DNA from: Bacillus sp. X1(2014)
Lineage (GTDB): Bacteria > Bacillota > Bacilli > Bacillales_B > DSM-18226
NCBI RefSeq assembly: GCF_007678255.1
Contig: NZ_VEED01000019.1
Coordinates: 1 to 64,000 of the forward strand
Length of the DNA stretch: 64,000 bases
Direction of reading: 5' to 3'
Position numbers and translations under genes: made by a program
Part shown: positions 18,018 through 27,457 of the stretch, in pieces
Layout: every line of letters begins with the position of its first letter
Position numbering within the stretch: position 1 is the first letter of the stretch
The notes under the pieces: generated by a model
What the model was told of the DNA's origin: nothing
What the model saw: the letters and a program-made list of their open reading frames with translations, nothing else
Databases searched by the model: none

Positions 18018-18650
18018 ATGGAACACAAAAAGACATACAATGCCAAACAATTAAAAACACCTCATGGTTCTATTATTGTTGAAGGACCTATTACTGCAGA
18101 TAAACTAGCAAGCTTCGATTTCCATGAAGATCTTATTGCCTTTCGCCAGCCCACGCAGCAGCATCAGGCCCTAATTGGAATAGCAAACCTTCCAGAAGGC
18201 AGAATTATTATTGCCAGACATCTAAATACTATTGTGGGTTATGTAACCTTTCTATACCCTGATCCACTTGAACGGTGGTCAGAGGGCAAAATTGAAAATT
18301 TAATCGAATTAGGTGCAATCGAAGTCATTCCAAAATATAGAGGCTGTTCTGTTGGTAAAAATCTTCTTATTGTCGGCATGATGGATGATGCAATGGAAGA
18401 TTACCTCATCATCACAACTGAGTACTATTGGCACTGGGATTTAAAAGGTACCAAACTGAATGTGTGGGAGTACAGAAAGATCATGGAAAAGATGATGAAT
18501 GCGGGCGGTCTTGAATGGTATGCAACCGATGATCCCGAAATTTGCTCGCACCCTGCCAACTGTCTCATGGCTCGGATGGGAAAAAGAATCGATCGAGAAA
18601 CCATTCAAAAATTTGACCGTCTCAGATTTATGAACCGGTTTATGTACTAA
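18018..18650 (+). CDS. acuA: protein acetyltransferase AcuA
   Basis: 210 residues, identical in length to B. subtilis AcuA. A GNAT fold is visible, with the IELGAIEVIPKYRGCSVGKNLL segment forming the acetyl-CoA-binding motif A (RGxSVG). It acetylates the catalytic lysine of AcsA and thereby switches acetate activation off. It is the first gene of acuABC, divergent from its target acsA. Confidence 0.95.
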   Translation: MEHKKTYNAKQLKTPHGSIIVEGPITADKLASFDFHEDLIAFRQPTQQHQALIGIANLPEGRIIIARHLNTIVGYVTFLYPDPLERWSEGKIENLIELGAIEVIPKYRGCSVGKNLLIVGMMDDAMEDYLIITTEYYWHWDLKGTKLNVWEYRKIMEKMMNAGGLEWYATDDPEICSHPANCLMARMGKRIDRETIQKFDRLRFMNRFMY

Positions 18651-18697
18651 CTTAATCTTTGTTCATGATAAATGCTTAAGCTAAGGAGGATGTTCCA

Positions 18698-19345
18698 ATG
18701 ATAATAGAACAAATCATGAAAACAGATGTCGCCACACTTCTTCCGACAGATACAATTGCGGATGCCATTCAATTAATGGAGTCAAGAAAAATACGCCATA
18801 TCCCAATTATCAACAATGAAAAACATTTAGTGGGCCTTGTCACAGTGGCAAAAATCCATGAAGCAACTCCATCTATTTTCCATGTGAATGAGCATCCAGA
18901 AGATATGAAAAAACCACTTAACGCAATTATGGAGCCAAACGTTATTACTGGTCATCCCCTCGATTTTGTAGAAGAAGTAGCTGGCCTTTTTTATGAGCAT
19001 AAAATCAGTTGTCTTCCCATCATAAATAACCGAGAATTGGTTGGTATCGTGACTGAAACAGATTTACTTCGGACAATGGTGGAATTAACGGGTGCCCATC
19101 AGCCTGGTTCTCAAATTGAGATAAAAGTCCCAAATCTTACCGGTAAACTTAGTGAAATAACCACTGTGATTAAGAATCGGAATGCAAATATTCTGAGTGT
19201 CCTCGTCTATCCTGATAAGATGGATGATCAGTACAAAATACTTGTGATTAGATTACAGACAATGAATCCTACTGTATTGATTCAAGATCTCAAACAGGCA
19301 GGTTTTCATGTGCTTTGGCCTAATCTTCCGGGGATTTCAATATGA
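18698..19345 (+). CDS. acuB: AcuB, CBS-CBS-ACT protein
   Basis: 215 residues. Two CBS domains (about 1-60 and 75-135; [17 protein letters not shown] and [18 protein letters not shown]) are followed by an ACT-like regulatory domain (about 138-210, [20 protein letters not shown]). The fold suggests a nucleotide- and small-molecule-binding regulator in acetoin/acetate use, but its biochemical role is not settled even in B. subtilis. It has an AAGGAGG ribosome binding site. Its stop overlaps the acuC start (ATGA), indicating translational coupling. Confidence 0.93.
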   Translation: MIIEQIMKTDVATLLPTDTIADAIQLMESRKIRHIPIINNEKHLVGLVTVAKIHEATPSIFHVNEHPEDMKKPLNAIMEPNVITGHPLDFVEEVAGLFYEHKISCLPIINNRELVGIVTETDLLRTMVELTGAHQPGSQIEIKVPNLTGKLSEITTVIKNRNANILSVLVYPDKMDDQYKILVIRLQTMNPTVLIQDLKQAGFHVLWPNLPGISI

Positions 19346-20514
19346 GTGATAAGTGTTCCTTCGTATTTTCAGATGAGCTGCTGAAATATAAATTCAGTAA
19401 ACACCATCCTTTTGACCAATTCCGGCTTAGATTAACAGTGGACTTATTAGAAAAGATGAATGCGCTTCATTCAGAAAGTGTCATCCCGCCAAGAATAGCC
19501 TCTGATGAAGAGTTAGCCTTAATTCACGACCGGAGTTACATAGAAGCAGTCAAAAAGGCAGGCAATGGTCAATTGTCTCAAGATATAGCAGAAAACTATG
19601 GTCTCGGTACAGAAGATACCCCTATATTCCCTAACATGCATGAAGCGAGCGCCCTACTTGTTGGAGGGACACTAACAGCTGTCGATCAAGTTATGACTGG
19701 TAAGGCTCAGCATGCTCTCCATTTAGGCGGTGGACTACATCACGGATTCAGGGGAAAAGCGTCAGGATTTTGCGTATATAATGACAGTTCGGTCGCCATC
19801 AAATATTTACAGGAAAAATATAATGCTCGTGTTTTATACGTGGACACAGATGCTCATCATGGAGACGGCGTTCAATGGTCCTTCTACGATGATCCAAAGG
19901 TATGCACACTGTCCATTCATGAGACAGGAAGATATTTATTCCCTGGCACAGGCAATGTGAATGAACGCGGACAAGGAGTGGGCTATGGTTATTCATTTAA
20001 CATACCCGTTGATGCTTTTACCGAAGATGAATCATGGCTTTACGCCTATACACATGCCTTTAGAGAAGTAGCAGATTTTTTTAGACCCGATGTGATTCTT
20101 ACCCAAAACGGTGCAGATTCCCATTATTTAGATCCATTAACACATCTTTCTACAACCATGAAAACTTATCGCGTAATACCTAGAATAGCCCATGAAATTG
20201 CCCATCAATATTGTAACGGAAAGTGGATTGCGGTTGGCGGCGGCGGTTATGATATCTGGCGGGTGGTGCCGAGAGCTTGGGCCCTCATTTGGCTTGAGAT
20301 GACTGAAAACTCAAACTGTTATGGCAGCTTGCCACAAGAATGGCTGGATGCTTGGCAAAAAGAATCTCCGGTCGGACTACCAAAAGAATGGGACGATCCA
20401 GAAAATTTATATACCCCCATCCCAAGAAAAGCAGAGATTACCGAAAAAAATTTATTAACCCTTGAAAAAGCACTCTACCCGATTCGAAGCCAGCAAAAAA
20501 GTGAATCTATATAA
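19342..20514 (+). CDS. acuC: AcuC, histone deacetylase-like protein deacetylase
   Basis: 390 residues of the class I HDAC-like family. The zinc and catalytic motifs are intact: [20 protein letters not shown] with the His pair, [11 protein letters not shown] with metal-binding Asp and His, and VGGGGYD near the end. It removes the acetyl group from AcsA K549, reactivating acetyl-CoA synthetase. It overlaps acuB by four bases. Confidence 0.95.
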   Translation: MSDKCSFVFSDELLKYKFSKHHPFDQFRLRLTVDLLEKMNALHSESVIPPRIASDEELALIHDRSYIEAVKKAGNGQLSQDIAENYGLGTEDTPIFPNMHEASALLVGGTLTAVDQVMTGKAQHALHLGGGLHHGFRGKASGFCVYNDSSVAIKYLQEKYNARVLYVDTDAHHGDGVQWSFYDDPKVCTLSIHETGRYLFPGTGNVNERGQGVGYGYSFNIPVDAFTEDESWLYAYTHAFREVADFFRPDVILTQNGADSHYLDPLTHLSTTMKTYRVIPRIAHEIAHQYCNGKWIAVGGGGYDIWRVVPRAWALIWLEMTENSNCYGSLPQEWLDAWQKESPVGLPKEWDDPENLYTPIPRKAEITEKNLLTLEKALYPIRSQQKSESI

Positions 20515-20516
20515 AA

Positions 20517-20552
20517 AAGATGGGTTGACCACATTTGGTCAACCCATTTTTC
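20517..20552 (+). terminator. shared terminator acuC / ccpA
   Basis: TGGGTTGACC / GGTCAACCCA stem with a 6-base loop, A-tract before and T-tract after; serves the convergent acuC and ccpA. Confidence 0.88.
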
Positions 20553-20555
20553 CAA

Positions 20556-21554
20556 TTATTTTGTGGAACGACGGTGTTCAATTCGATGGGGAAGAACCAC
20601 AATTTGGTCTGACACCTTTTCTTTGTTCATCAATTTGGTTAATAGTCGCATCGCAACCGCACCAATATCATATAACGGCTGAACAATGGTTGTTAATTGC
20701 GGACGCACCATTAATGACAGCCTTGTATTATCAGATGTGATGACCTCAAAATCCTCAGGAACTTTATATCCTTTGTCCTCTGCACCGTGCACAACTCCAA
20801 GAGCCATTTCATCAGAACCAACCAAGATCGCCGTAGGTCTAGCAGAGACTTCCAGAAGTCTTTCAATTGCTTCAATCCCAGAGTCGTAGGTATAATCTCC
20901 TTCCACAATAAGTTCCTCATTATAAGCAATACCAGATTCCTGTAATGCCCTTTGATACCCTCTCAATTTCTTGATTGTATTCTTAGGTTCATGAAGTGGA
21001 CCCACGACAAAGGCAATATTCTTATGACCTTTTTCGATAAATTCCTTGATGGAATCATATACCGCTTCCTCATAATCAATGTTCACGGAAGGGATCGTGT
21101 TCGATTCTTCAATCGAACCCGCAAGTACAATTGGTACAGGTGATTTTTCAAATTCCTCAACATGGTCTGCTGTAATATTGCCACCCATGAATACTAGCCC
21201 GTCCACTTGTTTGCCAAGCATTGTATTGAGCAAATGTAATTCCTTGTCTTTGTTTTGATCTGAATTGCTTAAAATGATGTTGTACTTATACATCGTTGCA
21301 ATATCTTCAATCCCGCGAGCCAACTCTGCAAAGAAGATATTTGAGATATCAGGAATAATTACCCCGACAGTTGTTGTTTTTTTACTAGCCAATCCTCTCG
21401 CTACAGCGTTCGGACGATAGCCTAGTCTTTCAATTACTTCTAACACTTTTTTCCTTGTTACTGGTTTAACGTTCGGATTTCCGTTTACTACACGGGAAAC
21501 CGTAGCCATCGAAACATTTGCTTCTCTTGCGACATCATAAATTGTAATATTCAC
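20556..21554 (-). CDS. ccpA: catabolite control protein A
   Basis: 332-residue LacI/GalR-family regulator. The N-terminal helix-turn-helix and hinge ([24 protein letters not shown], then [21 protein letters not shown]) are typical, followed by the periplasmic-binding-protein-like domain that docks HPr-Ser46-P. It is the master regulator of carbon catabolite control and binds cre boxes such as the two in this window (mdeA and gltP). Its place beside acuABC and aroA is conserved in Bacillus. A cre-like palindrome overlaps its own leader. Confidence 0.96.
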   Translation of the reverse strand: MNITIYDVAREANVSMATVSRVVNGNPNVKPVTRKKVLEVIERLGYRPNAVARGLASKKTTTVGVIIPDISNIFFAELARGIEDIATMYKYNIILSNSDQNKDKELHLLNTMLGKQVDGLVFMGGNITADHVEEFEKSPVPIVLAGSIEESNTIPSVNIDYEEAVYDSIKEFIEKGHKNIAFVVGPLHEPKNTIKKLRGYQRALQESGIAYNEELIVEGDYTYDSGIEAIERLLEVSARPTAILVGSDEMALGVVHGAEDKGYKVPEDFEVITSDNTRLSLMVRPQLTTIVQPLYDIGAVAMRLLTKLMNKEKVSDQIVVLPHRIEHRRSTK

Positions 21555-21571
21555 CTAATACACACTCTCCT

Positions 21572-21588
21572 AAAACGATCATCGTTTT
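21572..21588 (-). promoter_or_regulatory. palindrome in the ccpA leader, cre-like
   Basis: AAAACGAT-C-ATCGTTTT, an 8-bp perfect palindrome centred on one base, 18 bases upstream of the ccpA ATG. Read on the minus strand, TGAAAACGATGATC matches the cre consensus except at the last two positions. It may be an autoregulatory operator. Confidence 0.4.
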
Positions 21589-21746
21589 CATTATTTTACA
21601 ACAGGTTGTATAAACTTAATCATTAGTTTTTTGTTTTTGTTTGTGAGAACGTAAACAATCTTTAATATGTATTTAATGATACGATAAGAAGGGAAAAGCC
21701 GCAATTGCATTTGTCAACATTTTTTGCAAAATTATTAAATATTATC

Positions 21747-21784
21747 AAAAAAACCTCCTGCAAAGAAAATGCAGAAGGTTTTTT
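21747..21784 (-). terminator. aroA terminator
   Basis: ACCTcCTGC / GCAGaAGGT stem flanked by A7 and T6 tracts, just after the aroA stop. Confidence 0.85.
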
Positions 21785-21800
21785 ATACATTTACTTCCAA

Positions 21801-22880
21801 TTAAAGCCGAACATAGTTGGAAGCAAGCAGTTCGTTATAGAATTTATCAAACTGATTGAGATCCATTTGCTGCTTTTGATCGGAAAGTGCTACGGCCGGA
21901 TCTGGATGTACCTCAGCCATCACACCATCTGCACCAATTGCAATAGCAGCTTTCGCACATGGCAATAACAGGTCTCTTCTACCTGTAGAATGGGTTACGT
22001 CAACCATGACAGGTAAATGTGTTTCTTGCTTTAAAATCGGTACCGCTGAAATATCAAGAGTGTTTCTTGTGGCACGTTCGTAAGTTCTTATGCCACGCTC
22101 ACAAAGAATAATTTGGCTATTCCCTTGTGATGCAATGTATTCGGCAGCATTAATAAATTCTTCGATTGTTGCTGCAATCCCTCTTTTTAACAAAACAGGT
22201 TTATTTACGGAACCTGCCGCTTTTAACAATTCAAAGTTCTGCATATTACGTGCCCCAATTTGAATGACATCAATATAATCAATCGCCATTTCAATATCAA
22301 CAGGGTTGACAATTTCACTGATTACTGCCATATCGAATTCCTTAGCAACACGTTTCAGGATTTTTAAGCCTTCTACCCCTAACCCTTGGAAATCATAAGG
22401 AGAAGTTCTTGGTTTATAAGCTCCGCCACGAAGAAGCTTTAAGCCTTTTTCTTGCATGGATTTCGCTACAGTTGCCACTTGTTCATAGGATTCAACTGCA
22501 CACGGACCGAATACGAAGTGTGGCTTCCCATCGCCAATATTTTCACCTTTTAATGTAACAATGGTATCTTCTGGCTGTCTTTTTCTAGAGACAAGCAACG
22601 CCTTACTATGGTCATCCTGTTGGAGGTCAAGACCTGCTTTAAAAATCTCTTTAAAAATATGATCAATGGTCGAATTTTCAAAAGGACCATCATTATGCTC
22701 TTTTATTTTATCTAGCATCTTTCTTTCACGCACTGGGTCGTAACGGTATACACCTTGGTTTTCTTTCACCCGGCCAATATCCTGAACTAGCTGTGCTCTC
22801 TCATTAATTAACCTTAACAATTCTAAGTTTAGCTCATCAACCCGTGCCCTCAATTGTTCTAATTCGATTTTTTTGCCCAT
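21801..22880 (-). CDS. aroA: bifunctional DAHP synthase / chorismate mutase
   Basis: 359 residues. An N-terminal AroQ-type chorismate mutase (about 1-85; [26 protein letters not shown]) is fused to a type I-beta DAHP synthase (about 105-350; [44 protein letters not shown]). It condenses erythrose-4-phosphate and PEP in the first shikimate step; the mutase domain mediates chorismate or prephenate feedback. This is the B. subtilis-type fusion called aroA there (not EPSP synthase). Confidence 0.95.
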   Translation of the reverse strand: MGKKIELEQLRARVDELNLELLRLINERAQLVQDIGRVKENQGVYRYDPVRERKMLDKIKEHNDGPFENSTIDHIFKEIFKAGLDLQQDDHSKALLVSRKRQPEDTIVTLKGENIGDGKPHFVFGPCAVESYEQVATVAKSMQEKGLKLLRGGAYKPRTSPYDFQGLGVEGLKILKRVAKEFDMAVISEIVNPVDIEMAIDYIDVIQIGARNMQNFELLKAAGSVNKPVLLKRGIAATIEEFINAAEYIASQGNSQIILCERGIRTYERATRNTLDISAVPILKQETHLPVMVDVTHSTGRRDLLLPCAKAAIAIGADGVMAEVHPDPAVALSDQKQQMDLNQFDKFYNELLASNYVRL

Positions 22881-23005
22881 CCTTCGTCCCCGCCTTTTCT
22901 TTTGCTAAACAGATCACCTTTTGAAGAAGTTCTGAATGCATATATGTTCTTCTGTGAAAAGCTAAACGTGTACAATCAAATATTTACATTTTTATAATTA
23001 GGCTT

Positions 23006-23034
23006 ATTATATCGGATATGTTTTTATTTGTCAC
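23006..23034 (-). promoter_or_regulatory. sigma-A promoter of aroA
   Basis: On the minus strand GTGACA, a 17-base spacer and TATAAT, giving a leader of about 120 nucleotides before aroA. Confidence 0.65.
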
Positions 23035-23132
23035 TAATTTTTTCTTTAATGGTTAAACGCTTTTAAGCACTAAAGCACTTTGTGTGATAATAGAACGAAA
23101 TCAGCTTGTCCATTAAAGAAACCAATATAGAT

Positions 23133-23465
23133 TTATTGATTTTCACCTACGGCCCCTGTTAAGGAACGGCTTGTAATTTTCCAGTGAGAAGCATTCCATA
23201 ATGGCTCCCCATTTGAAAATAGGATCGTTTGCGGCGATTCATGTTTGATTTGGAATTTTTCTGCCACTTCAGTAGATAATGGACGAGAATCCTGGACGGC
23301 TAGGAAATAAGTAGGTACAGACTGATTTTCATTTGCAAATTTTTCATATTCCTTGTAAGCCGCATGGCTAATTGGACACGTTAAACTGTGCTTTAAAAGA
23401 AAGAACTTACTCTCCTTTTTTAATACTTCATCAAATTGTTCTACGGTATCAATTTTCTCTAACAT
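23133..23465 (-). CDS. ytxJ: YtxJ / BrxC, monothiol bacilliredoxin-like
   Basis: 110-residue thioredoxin-fold protein with a single active-site cysteine in LTCPIS, the arrangement of the YtxJ/BrxC family that works with bacillithiol in reducing mixed disulfides. The start at ATG 23465 is set by GGAGG at 9-base spacing; a frame 27 codons longer exists but its N-terminus is not family-like. Third gene of ytxGHJ. Confidence 0.88.
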   Translation of the reverse strand: MLEKIDTVEQFDEVLKKESKFFLLKHSLTCPISHAAYKEYEKFANENQSVPTYFLAVQDSRPLSTEVAEKFQIKHESPQTILFSNGEPLWNASHWKITSRSLTGAVGENQ

Positions 23466-23557
23466 GTGTACATTCCTCCAAAAATGAAATAAACGGTGAA
23501 GTAATTTTATCACTCCACCGTTTCTATCACAAATAAACTGATTCAACTCATCAATTT

Positions 23558-24052
23558 TTAAAGTTTAACCTTATTTTCTTCCTCTTCTAATGCCTTTTCT
23601 GCTTCTTCAATTTTTCTTCTTATTTCATTGCTGTCTACGGTCCCAATTTCGATGGATTTCTTTGCTTTACTTTTTTCTTTTAAGGGCTGAATCGGAATAT
23701 AGTTCGATTCTGATTCGTTTACCTGTTCGTTCTGACTTGTTATTTTTCCTTTTACCTTATCCAATAGTCCGGTAGATTGCAGGACAATCCCTTGGGACAG
23801 GGAGGAACTTTTAGAGACTAATTCATTACTTTTGCTTATTACATTTTCTCTTATTGTCGATGTCTTATCAATAATGGAACCAGCTTGGTTACTAAACCTA
23901 TTCCGAAGATCTTTTCCCGATTTGGGAGCCAGAAAGAGTGCTGCAGCAGCACCAACTACTCCTCCGATAATTGCACCAAGTAGAAAACTATTGGATGACT
24001 CTTCATTTCGAGCTTGATTCGTCTCTCTTGAATCAAAATCCCTATTTGACAT
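23558..24052 (-). CDS. ytxH: YtxH-family general stress protein
   Basis: 164 residues. A glycine-rich hydrophobic helix (FLLGAIIGGVVGAAAALFLAPKSGKDLR, about 22-45) is the YtxH/DUF883-like signature; the rest is a charged, amphipathic, coiled-coil-prone tail ending in Glu/Lys runs. Membrane-attached, molecular role unknown. ATG 24052 has GGAGG 9 bases upstream. Middle gene of the operon. Confidence 0.88.
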   Translation of the reverse strand: MSNRDFDSRETNQARNEESSNSFLLGAIIGGVVGAAAALFLAPKSGKDLRNRFSNQAGSIIDKTSTIRENVISKSNELVSKSSSLSQGIVLQSTGLLDKVKGKITSQNEQVNESESNYIPIQPLKEKSKAKKSIEIGTVDSNEIRRKIEEAEKALEEEENKVKL

Positions 24053-24074
24053 CTTCAAATTCCTCCTCTATTTT

Positions 24075-24536
24075 CTAGTGTGATCTAATCTTCTTACCCT
24101 GGTTTAAGCTAATCTCATTTTTTTCATGCTTTCTTGCCTGCCATTTATCCTTTAATTCCAGAAAGACATTACTCCATTGCACAATTTGCGAAATTTTCTC
24201 TTTGCTTTCCTCAACCTGGTTATCAACTGATTTTGTAATATTTTTTAGTGTTCCATTAAATTTAGTGACTGTTGTGCCCACGTCTTTGACGGCATCAACA
24301 ACACTTGTTAAACTTTCCGTTTTCTCTTTGAGATCATCTGCTAATGCGTTTGTTTTTTGTAAAAGTAGGGTCGTTTCAGCTGTTACACCATCTAACTGTT
24401 TTTCTAATCCAGTTAATGTTTTTGAAACACTAGTAAGTGTAACTTGAAATGATTTGAGCGTTGTCGATAAAAAGATGACAAGCACAAAAAATGCGATTGC
24501 TATCAAGGCTACGCTTAAGTATAAAATTATTTGCAT
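24075..24536 (-). CDS. ytxG: YtxG, DUF948 membrane-anchored protein
   Basis: 153 residues with one N-terminal membrane helix (about 3-27) and a long amphipathic coiled-coil (SLKSFQVTLTSVSKTLTGLEKQ onward) typical of DUF948. General stress protein in B. subtilis, function unknown. First gene of ytxGHJ; a sigma-B-like promoter lies upstream. Confidence 0.88.
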   Translation of the reverse strand: MQIILYLSVALIAIAFFVLVIFLSTTLKSFQVTLTSVSKTLTGLEKQLDGVTAETTLLLQKTNALADDLKEKTESLTSVVDAVKDVGTTVTKFNGTLKNITKSVDNQVEESKEKISQIVQWSNVFLELKDKWQARKHEKNEISLNQGKKIRSH

Positions 24537-24575
24537 CGTGCACCTCCGCCTTAATCCTTAATCCTATCAATATGT

Positions 24576-24601
24576 ATATCCCATCACGGATAGATATAAA
24601 C
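24576..24601 (-). promoter_or_regulatory. sigma-B-like promoter of ytxGHJ
   Basis: On the minus strand GTTTAT, 14 bases, GGATAT; the sigma-B consensus is GTTTAA-N12-15-GGGTAT. One mismatch in each box. The operon is sigma-B dependent in B. subtilis. Confidence 0.5.
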
Positions 24602-24768
24602 CTCGCTAATTATCTTATACTACTTCCATATTTTTGTCCTCTTTTCCTGCCTTTTCTTCTAAAAAATTTTCAACGACATGTTCACAAATGTTTTATTTTT
24701 CAACTTTAAGGCTTGATTCGGTTACAATATGTGAGTAAGGATATATTTTTGGTTGGAGGCGTATAGTA

Positions 24769-25884
24769 ATGAAAGATCCACGTATTGAGAAACTAGCAAA
24801 AAACTTAATTAATTATTCGGTCCAGCTTCAAAATGGAGAAAAGGTTTTAATCGAGAACTTTGGGCTGCAGCGTGAGCTTGTGACCGCACTCGTAAAGGAA
24901 GCCTACTTAGCCGGGGGGTACCCTTTTGTGCTGTTAAAGGACCATCAGGTAGACCGCTCACTCTTATTCGGAGCACAAGAAGAGCAATTTAATATGATGG
25001 CCGAATTCGAAGCAAATGTAATGAGTAAAATGGATGCATACATAGGTCTTCGTTCCGGTGATAACATCAGTGAACAATCCGATGTCCCGGACGATAAAAT
25101 GAAAATCCATGGCAATACGATAGGTAAAAAAGTTCATCGCGACATTCGTGTTCCAAAGACAAAATGGGTTGTCCTTCGCTACCCAACTTCTTCCATGGCT
25201 CAATTAGCTAAAATGAGTACCGAGGCATTCGAAGACTTTTATTTTGATGTTTGTAACCTCGATTACGGAAAAATGGATAAAGCAATGGACAGTCTGAAAG
25301 AGCTAATGGATCGAACAGACAAAGTTCGAATCACAGGTCCAGGAACAGACCTTAGCTTTTCCATTAAGGATATACCAGCCATAAAATGTGCGGGACGATT
25401 AAATATTCCTGACGGTGAGGTTTATACGGCTCCTGTACGTGACTCAGTCAATGGCGTAATTACGTATAACACTCCTTCACCATACCAAGGGTTTACGTTT
25501 GAAAATGTGAAGTTAACCTTCAAAGAAGGGAAGATTGTTGAAGCGGATTCAAATGATTCTAGTCGGATTAATAAAATCTTCGATACCGATGAGGGTGCAC
25601 GTTATATTGGAGAATTTGCCATTGGCGTTAATCCGTTCATCCTTAATCCAATGCAAGATATCTTGTTCGATGAAAAAATTGCTGGCAGCTTCCATTTTAC
25701 ACCTGGGCAATGTTATGATGATGCCTTTAATGGCAACCATTCCAATATCCACTGGGATATGGTTAACATTCAGCGGCCGGAGTATGGCGGTGGAGAAATC
25801 TATTTTGACGATGTTCTAATTCGAAAAGATGGCCTATTTGTTCTTCCAGAGTTAGATGTTTTAAATCCCGAAAACTTAAAATAA
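24769..25884 (+). CDS. ampS: aminopeptidase, M29 family
   Basis: 371-residue cytoplasmic metallo-aminopeptidase of the AmpS/aminopeptidase T family. Recognisable segments include the N-terminal LAKNLINYSVQLQNGEKVLIE, the GRLNIPDGEVYTAPVRDSVNG metal-binding Glu region, and the C-terminal HSNIHWDMV with metal-binding His and Asp. It is somewhat shorter than B. subtilis AmpS (410), so it may be a neighbouring M29 subgroup and the symbol is tentative. A GGAGG site precedes the ATG. Confidence 0.8.
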   Translation: MKDPRIEKLAKNLINYSVQLQNGEKVLIENFGLQRELVTALVKEAYLAGGYPFVLLKDHQVDRSLLFGAQEEQFNMMAEFEANVMSKMDAYIGLRSGDNISEQSDVPDDKMKIHGNTIGKKVHRDIRVPKTKWVVLRYPTSSMAQLAKMSTEAFEDFYFDVCNLDYGKMDKAMDSLKELMDRTDKVRITGPGTDLSFSIKDIPAIKCAGRLNIPDGEVYTAPVRDSVNGVITYNTPSPYQGFTFENVKLTFKEGKIVEADSNDSSRINKIFDTDEGARYIGEFAIGVNPFILNPMQDILFDEKIAGSFHFTPGQCYDDAFNGNHSNIHWDMVNIQRPEYGGGEIYFDDVLIRKDGLFVLPELDVLNPENLK

Positions 25885-25923
25885 AAAGAAAGGATGCCAA
25901 TTACTTGCTGGCATCCTTTCTTT
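25885..25923 (+). terminator. shared terminator ampS / murC
   Basis: AAAGAAAGGATGCCA / TGGCATCCTTTCTTT, a 15-bp perfect stem between two convergent genes. Confidence 0.9.
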
Positions 25924-25924
25924 A

Positions 25925-27226
25925 TTAATTCGCTAACTGTTTTTCGTAGGATTCCTGGAATTTTTGAATATCTCCAGCACCCATAAAAATAATGACGCTA
26001 TTGTCATAGTCATTTAATACTGAAGTATGTTCTTCTGTAATGACTTCGGAACCTTCAATTCTTGCCTGAAGATCCTTGATTGTTAGTTTTCCATGATTTT
26101 CACGAGCAGACCCAAAAATCTCACATAAATAGGCTTTATCTGCTTCTCTTAAACTTTTGGCAAAGTCTTCAAGGAACGCTTGAGTGCGTGAAAAGGTATG
26201 TGGTTGGAAAACAGCCACAATTTTACGCTCGGGATATTTTTGCTTTGCCGCATCAATCGTTGCTTTAATTTCAGTCGGATGATGGGCATAATCATCGATT
26301 AATATTTGGGAACCGATTCTCTTTTCCGAAAATCTTCTCTTAACACCTTGGAAGGTGATTAATTGGTCCTTGACTACTTCTACACTAATTTCTTCATAAT
26401 GACACAGACCGATAACGGCAAGTGCGTTTAATACGCTATGATCGCCAAAGGTTGGAATGGTGAATGTGTCATAGAATGTATTTCGAATGAAGACATCAAA
26501 AGTCGTTCCAGTAGTTGTCTTCACAAGGTTTTTTGCTTGATAGTCATTTTCCTCGCCAAAACCATAAAACAAGACGGGAACTTTTGCCTGAATTTTCTGA
26601 AGCTGTTCATCATCACCATAGGCAAATATTCCTTTTTTCACTTGAATTGCCATTTCTTGAAACGCTGAAAAGACATCATCAATATTTGCAAAATAATCAG
26701 GATGATCAAAATCAATATTCGTCATAATCGCATAGTCAGGAAAGTAAGACAAGAAGTGCCTTCTGTATTCACAAGCTTCAAATACGAAATATTCTGAGCC
26801 TTCTTTTCCTTTACCTGTCCCATCACCAATTAAAAATGATGTTGGCTTAGCTCCTTCAATTACATGGGCAAGTAAGCCTGTTGTAGAAGTCTTTCCGTGC
26901 GCACCAGTAACTGCTACACTAGTAAAGTTTTGCATAAAGTCACCTAAAAACCGATGGTAACGAACAATAGGAAGCCCAAGTTTCATCGCTTCTTGAATTT
27001 CCTCATGTGTATCTGGAAAAGCATTTCCTGCAATAATCGTCATTCCTGGCTTGATATTCTCCTTTTGGAAAGGAAGAATGGTAATCCCTGATTGCTCAAG
27101 GGCCAGTTGTGTAAAAAAGCGCTTTTCGACATCGGAGCCTTGCACCTTAAATTTCATATCATGCAGAACTTGTGCGAGTGCACTCATTCCAGACCCCTTT
27201 ATACCGACAAAATGGTAAATAGTCAT
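25925..27226 (-). CDS. murC: UDP-N-acetylmuramate--L-alanine ligase
   Basis: 433 residues. It adds L-Ala to UDP-MurNAc, the first step of the peptide stem. The N-terminal dinucleotide-like fold starts [16 protein letters not shown], the ATP loop is [13 protein letters not shown], and the C-terminal Mur ligase domain has [15 protein letters not shown] start at ATG 27226 because GGAGG lies directly upstream and the family begins there; the frame extends 15 codons further without support. Confidence 0.95.
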   Translation of the reverse strand: MTIYHFVGIKGSGMSALAQVLHDMKFKVQGSDVEKRFFTQLALEQSGITILPFQKENIKPGMTIIAGNAFPDTHEEIQEAMKLGLPIVRYHRFLGDFMQNFTSVAVTGAHGKTSTTGLLAHVIEGAKPTSFLIGDGTGKGKEGSEYFVFEACEYRRHFLSYFPDYAIMTNIDFDHPDYFANIDDVFSAFQEMAIQVKKGIFAYGDDEQLQKIQAKVPVLFYGFGEENDYQAKNLVKTTTGTTFDVFIRNTFYDTFTIPTFGDHSVLNALAVIGLCHYEEISVEVVKDQLITFQGVKRRFSEKRIGSQILIDDYAHHPTEIKATIDAAKQKYPERKIVAVFQPHTFSRTQAFLEDFAKSLREADKAYLCEIFGSARENHGKLTIKDLQARIEGSEVITEEHTSVLNDYDNSVIIFMGAGDIQKFQESYEKQLAN

Positions 27227-27457
27227 AGAAGAACCTCCAACAACGTCTATCTGTAAAACAGTATATGACATCTGTCTGTATTTGCTAACAAGAAAACAGA
27301 GGGCTATTGTACACTATAACTTCAATAACCTCTAAAAAACATATTTAATTATTATATCATTAATCAGCTCGAAAAACTATTTGCAAACAAATTCTTTAGA
27401 TTCTGACTAGTTATTCACTATATATTATTTATCCTTGTAATGAAAGAATACTCTCAA

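Noticed and set aside
21640..21660. Second cre box upstream of ccpA (TGAGAACGTAAACA)
   Set aside because: Two mismatches at fixed positions and about 90 bases from the gene; weaker than the palindrome nearer to the start.
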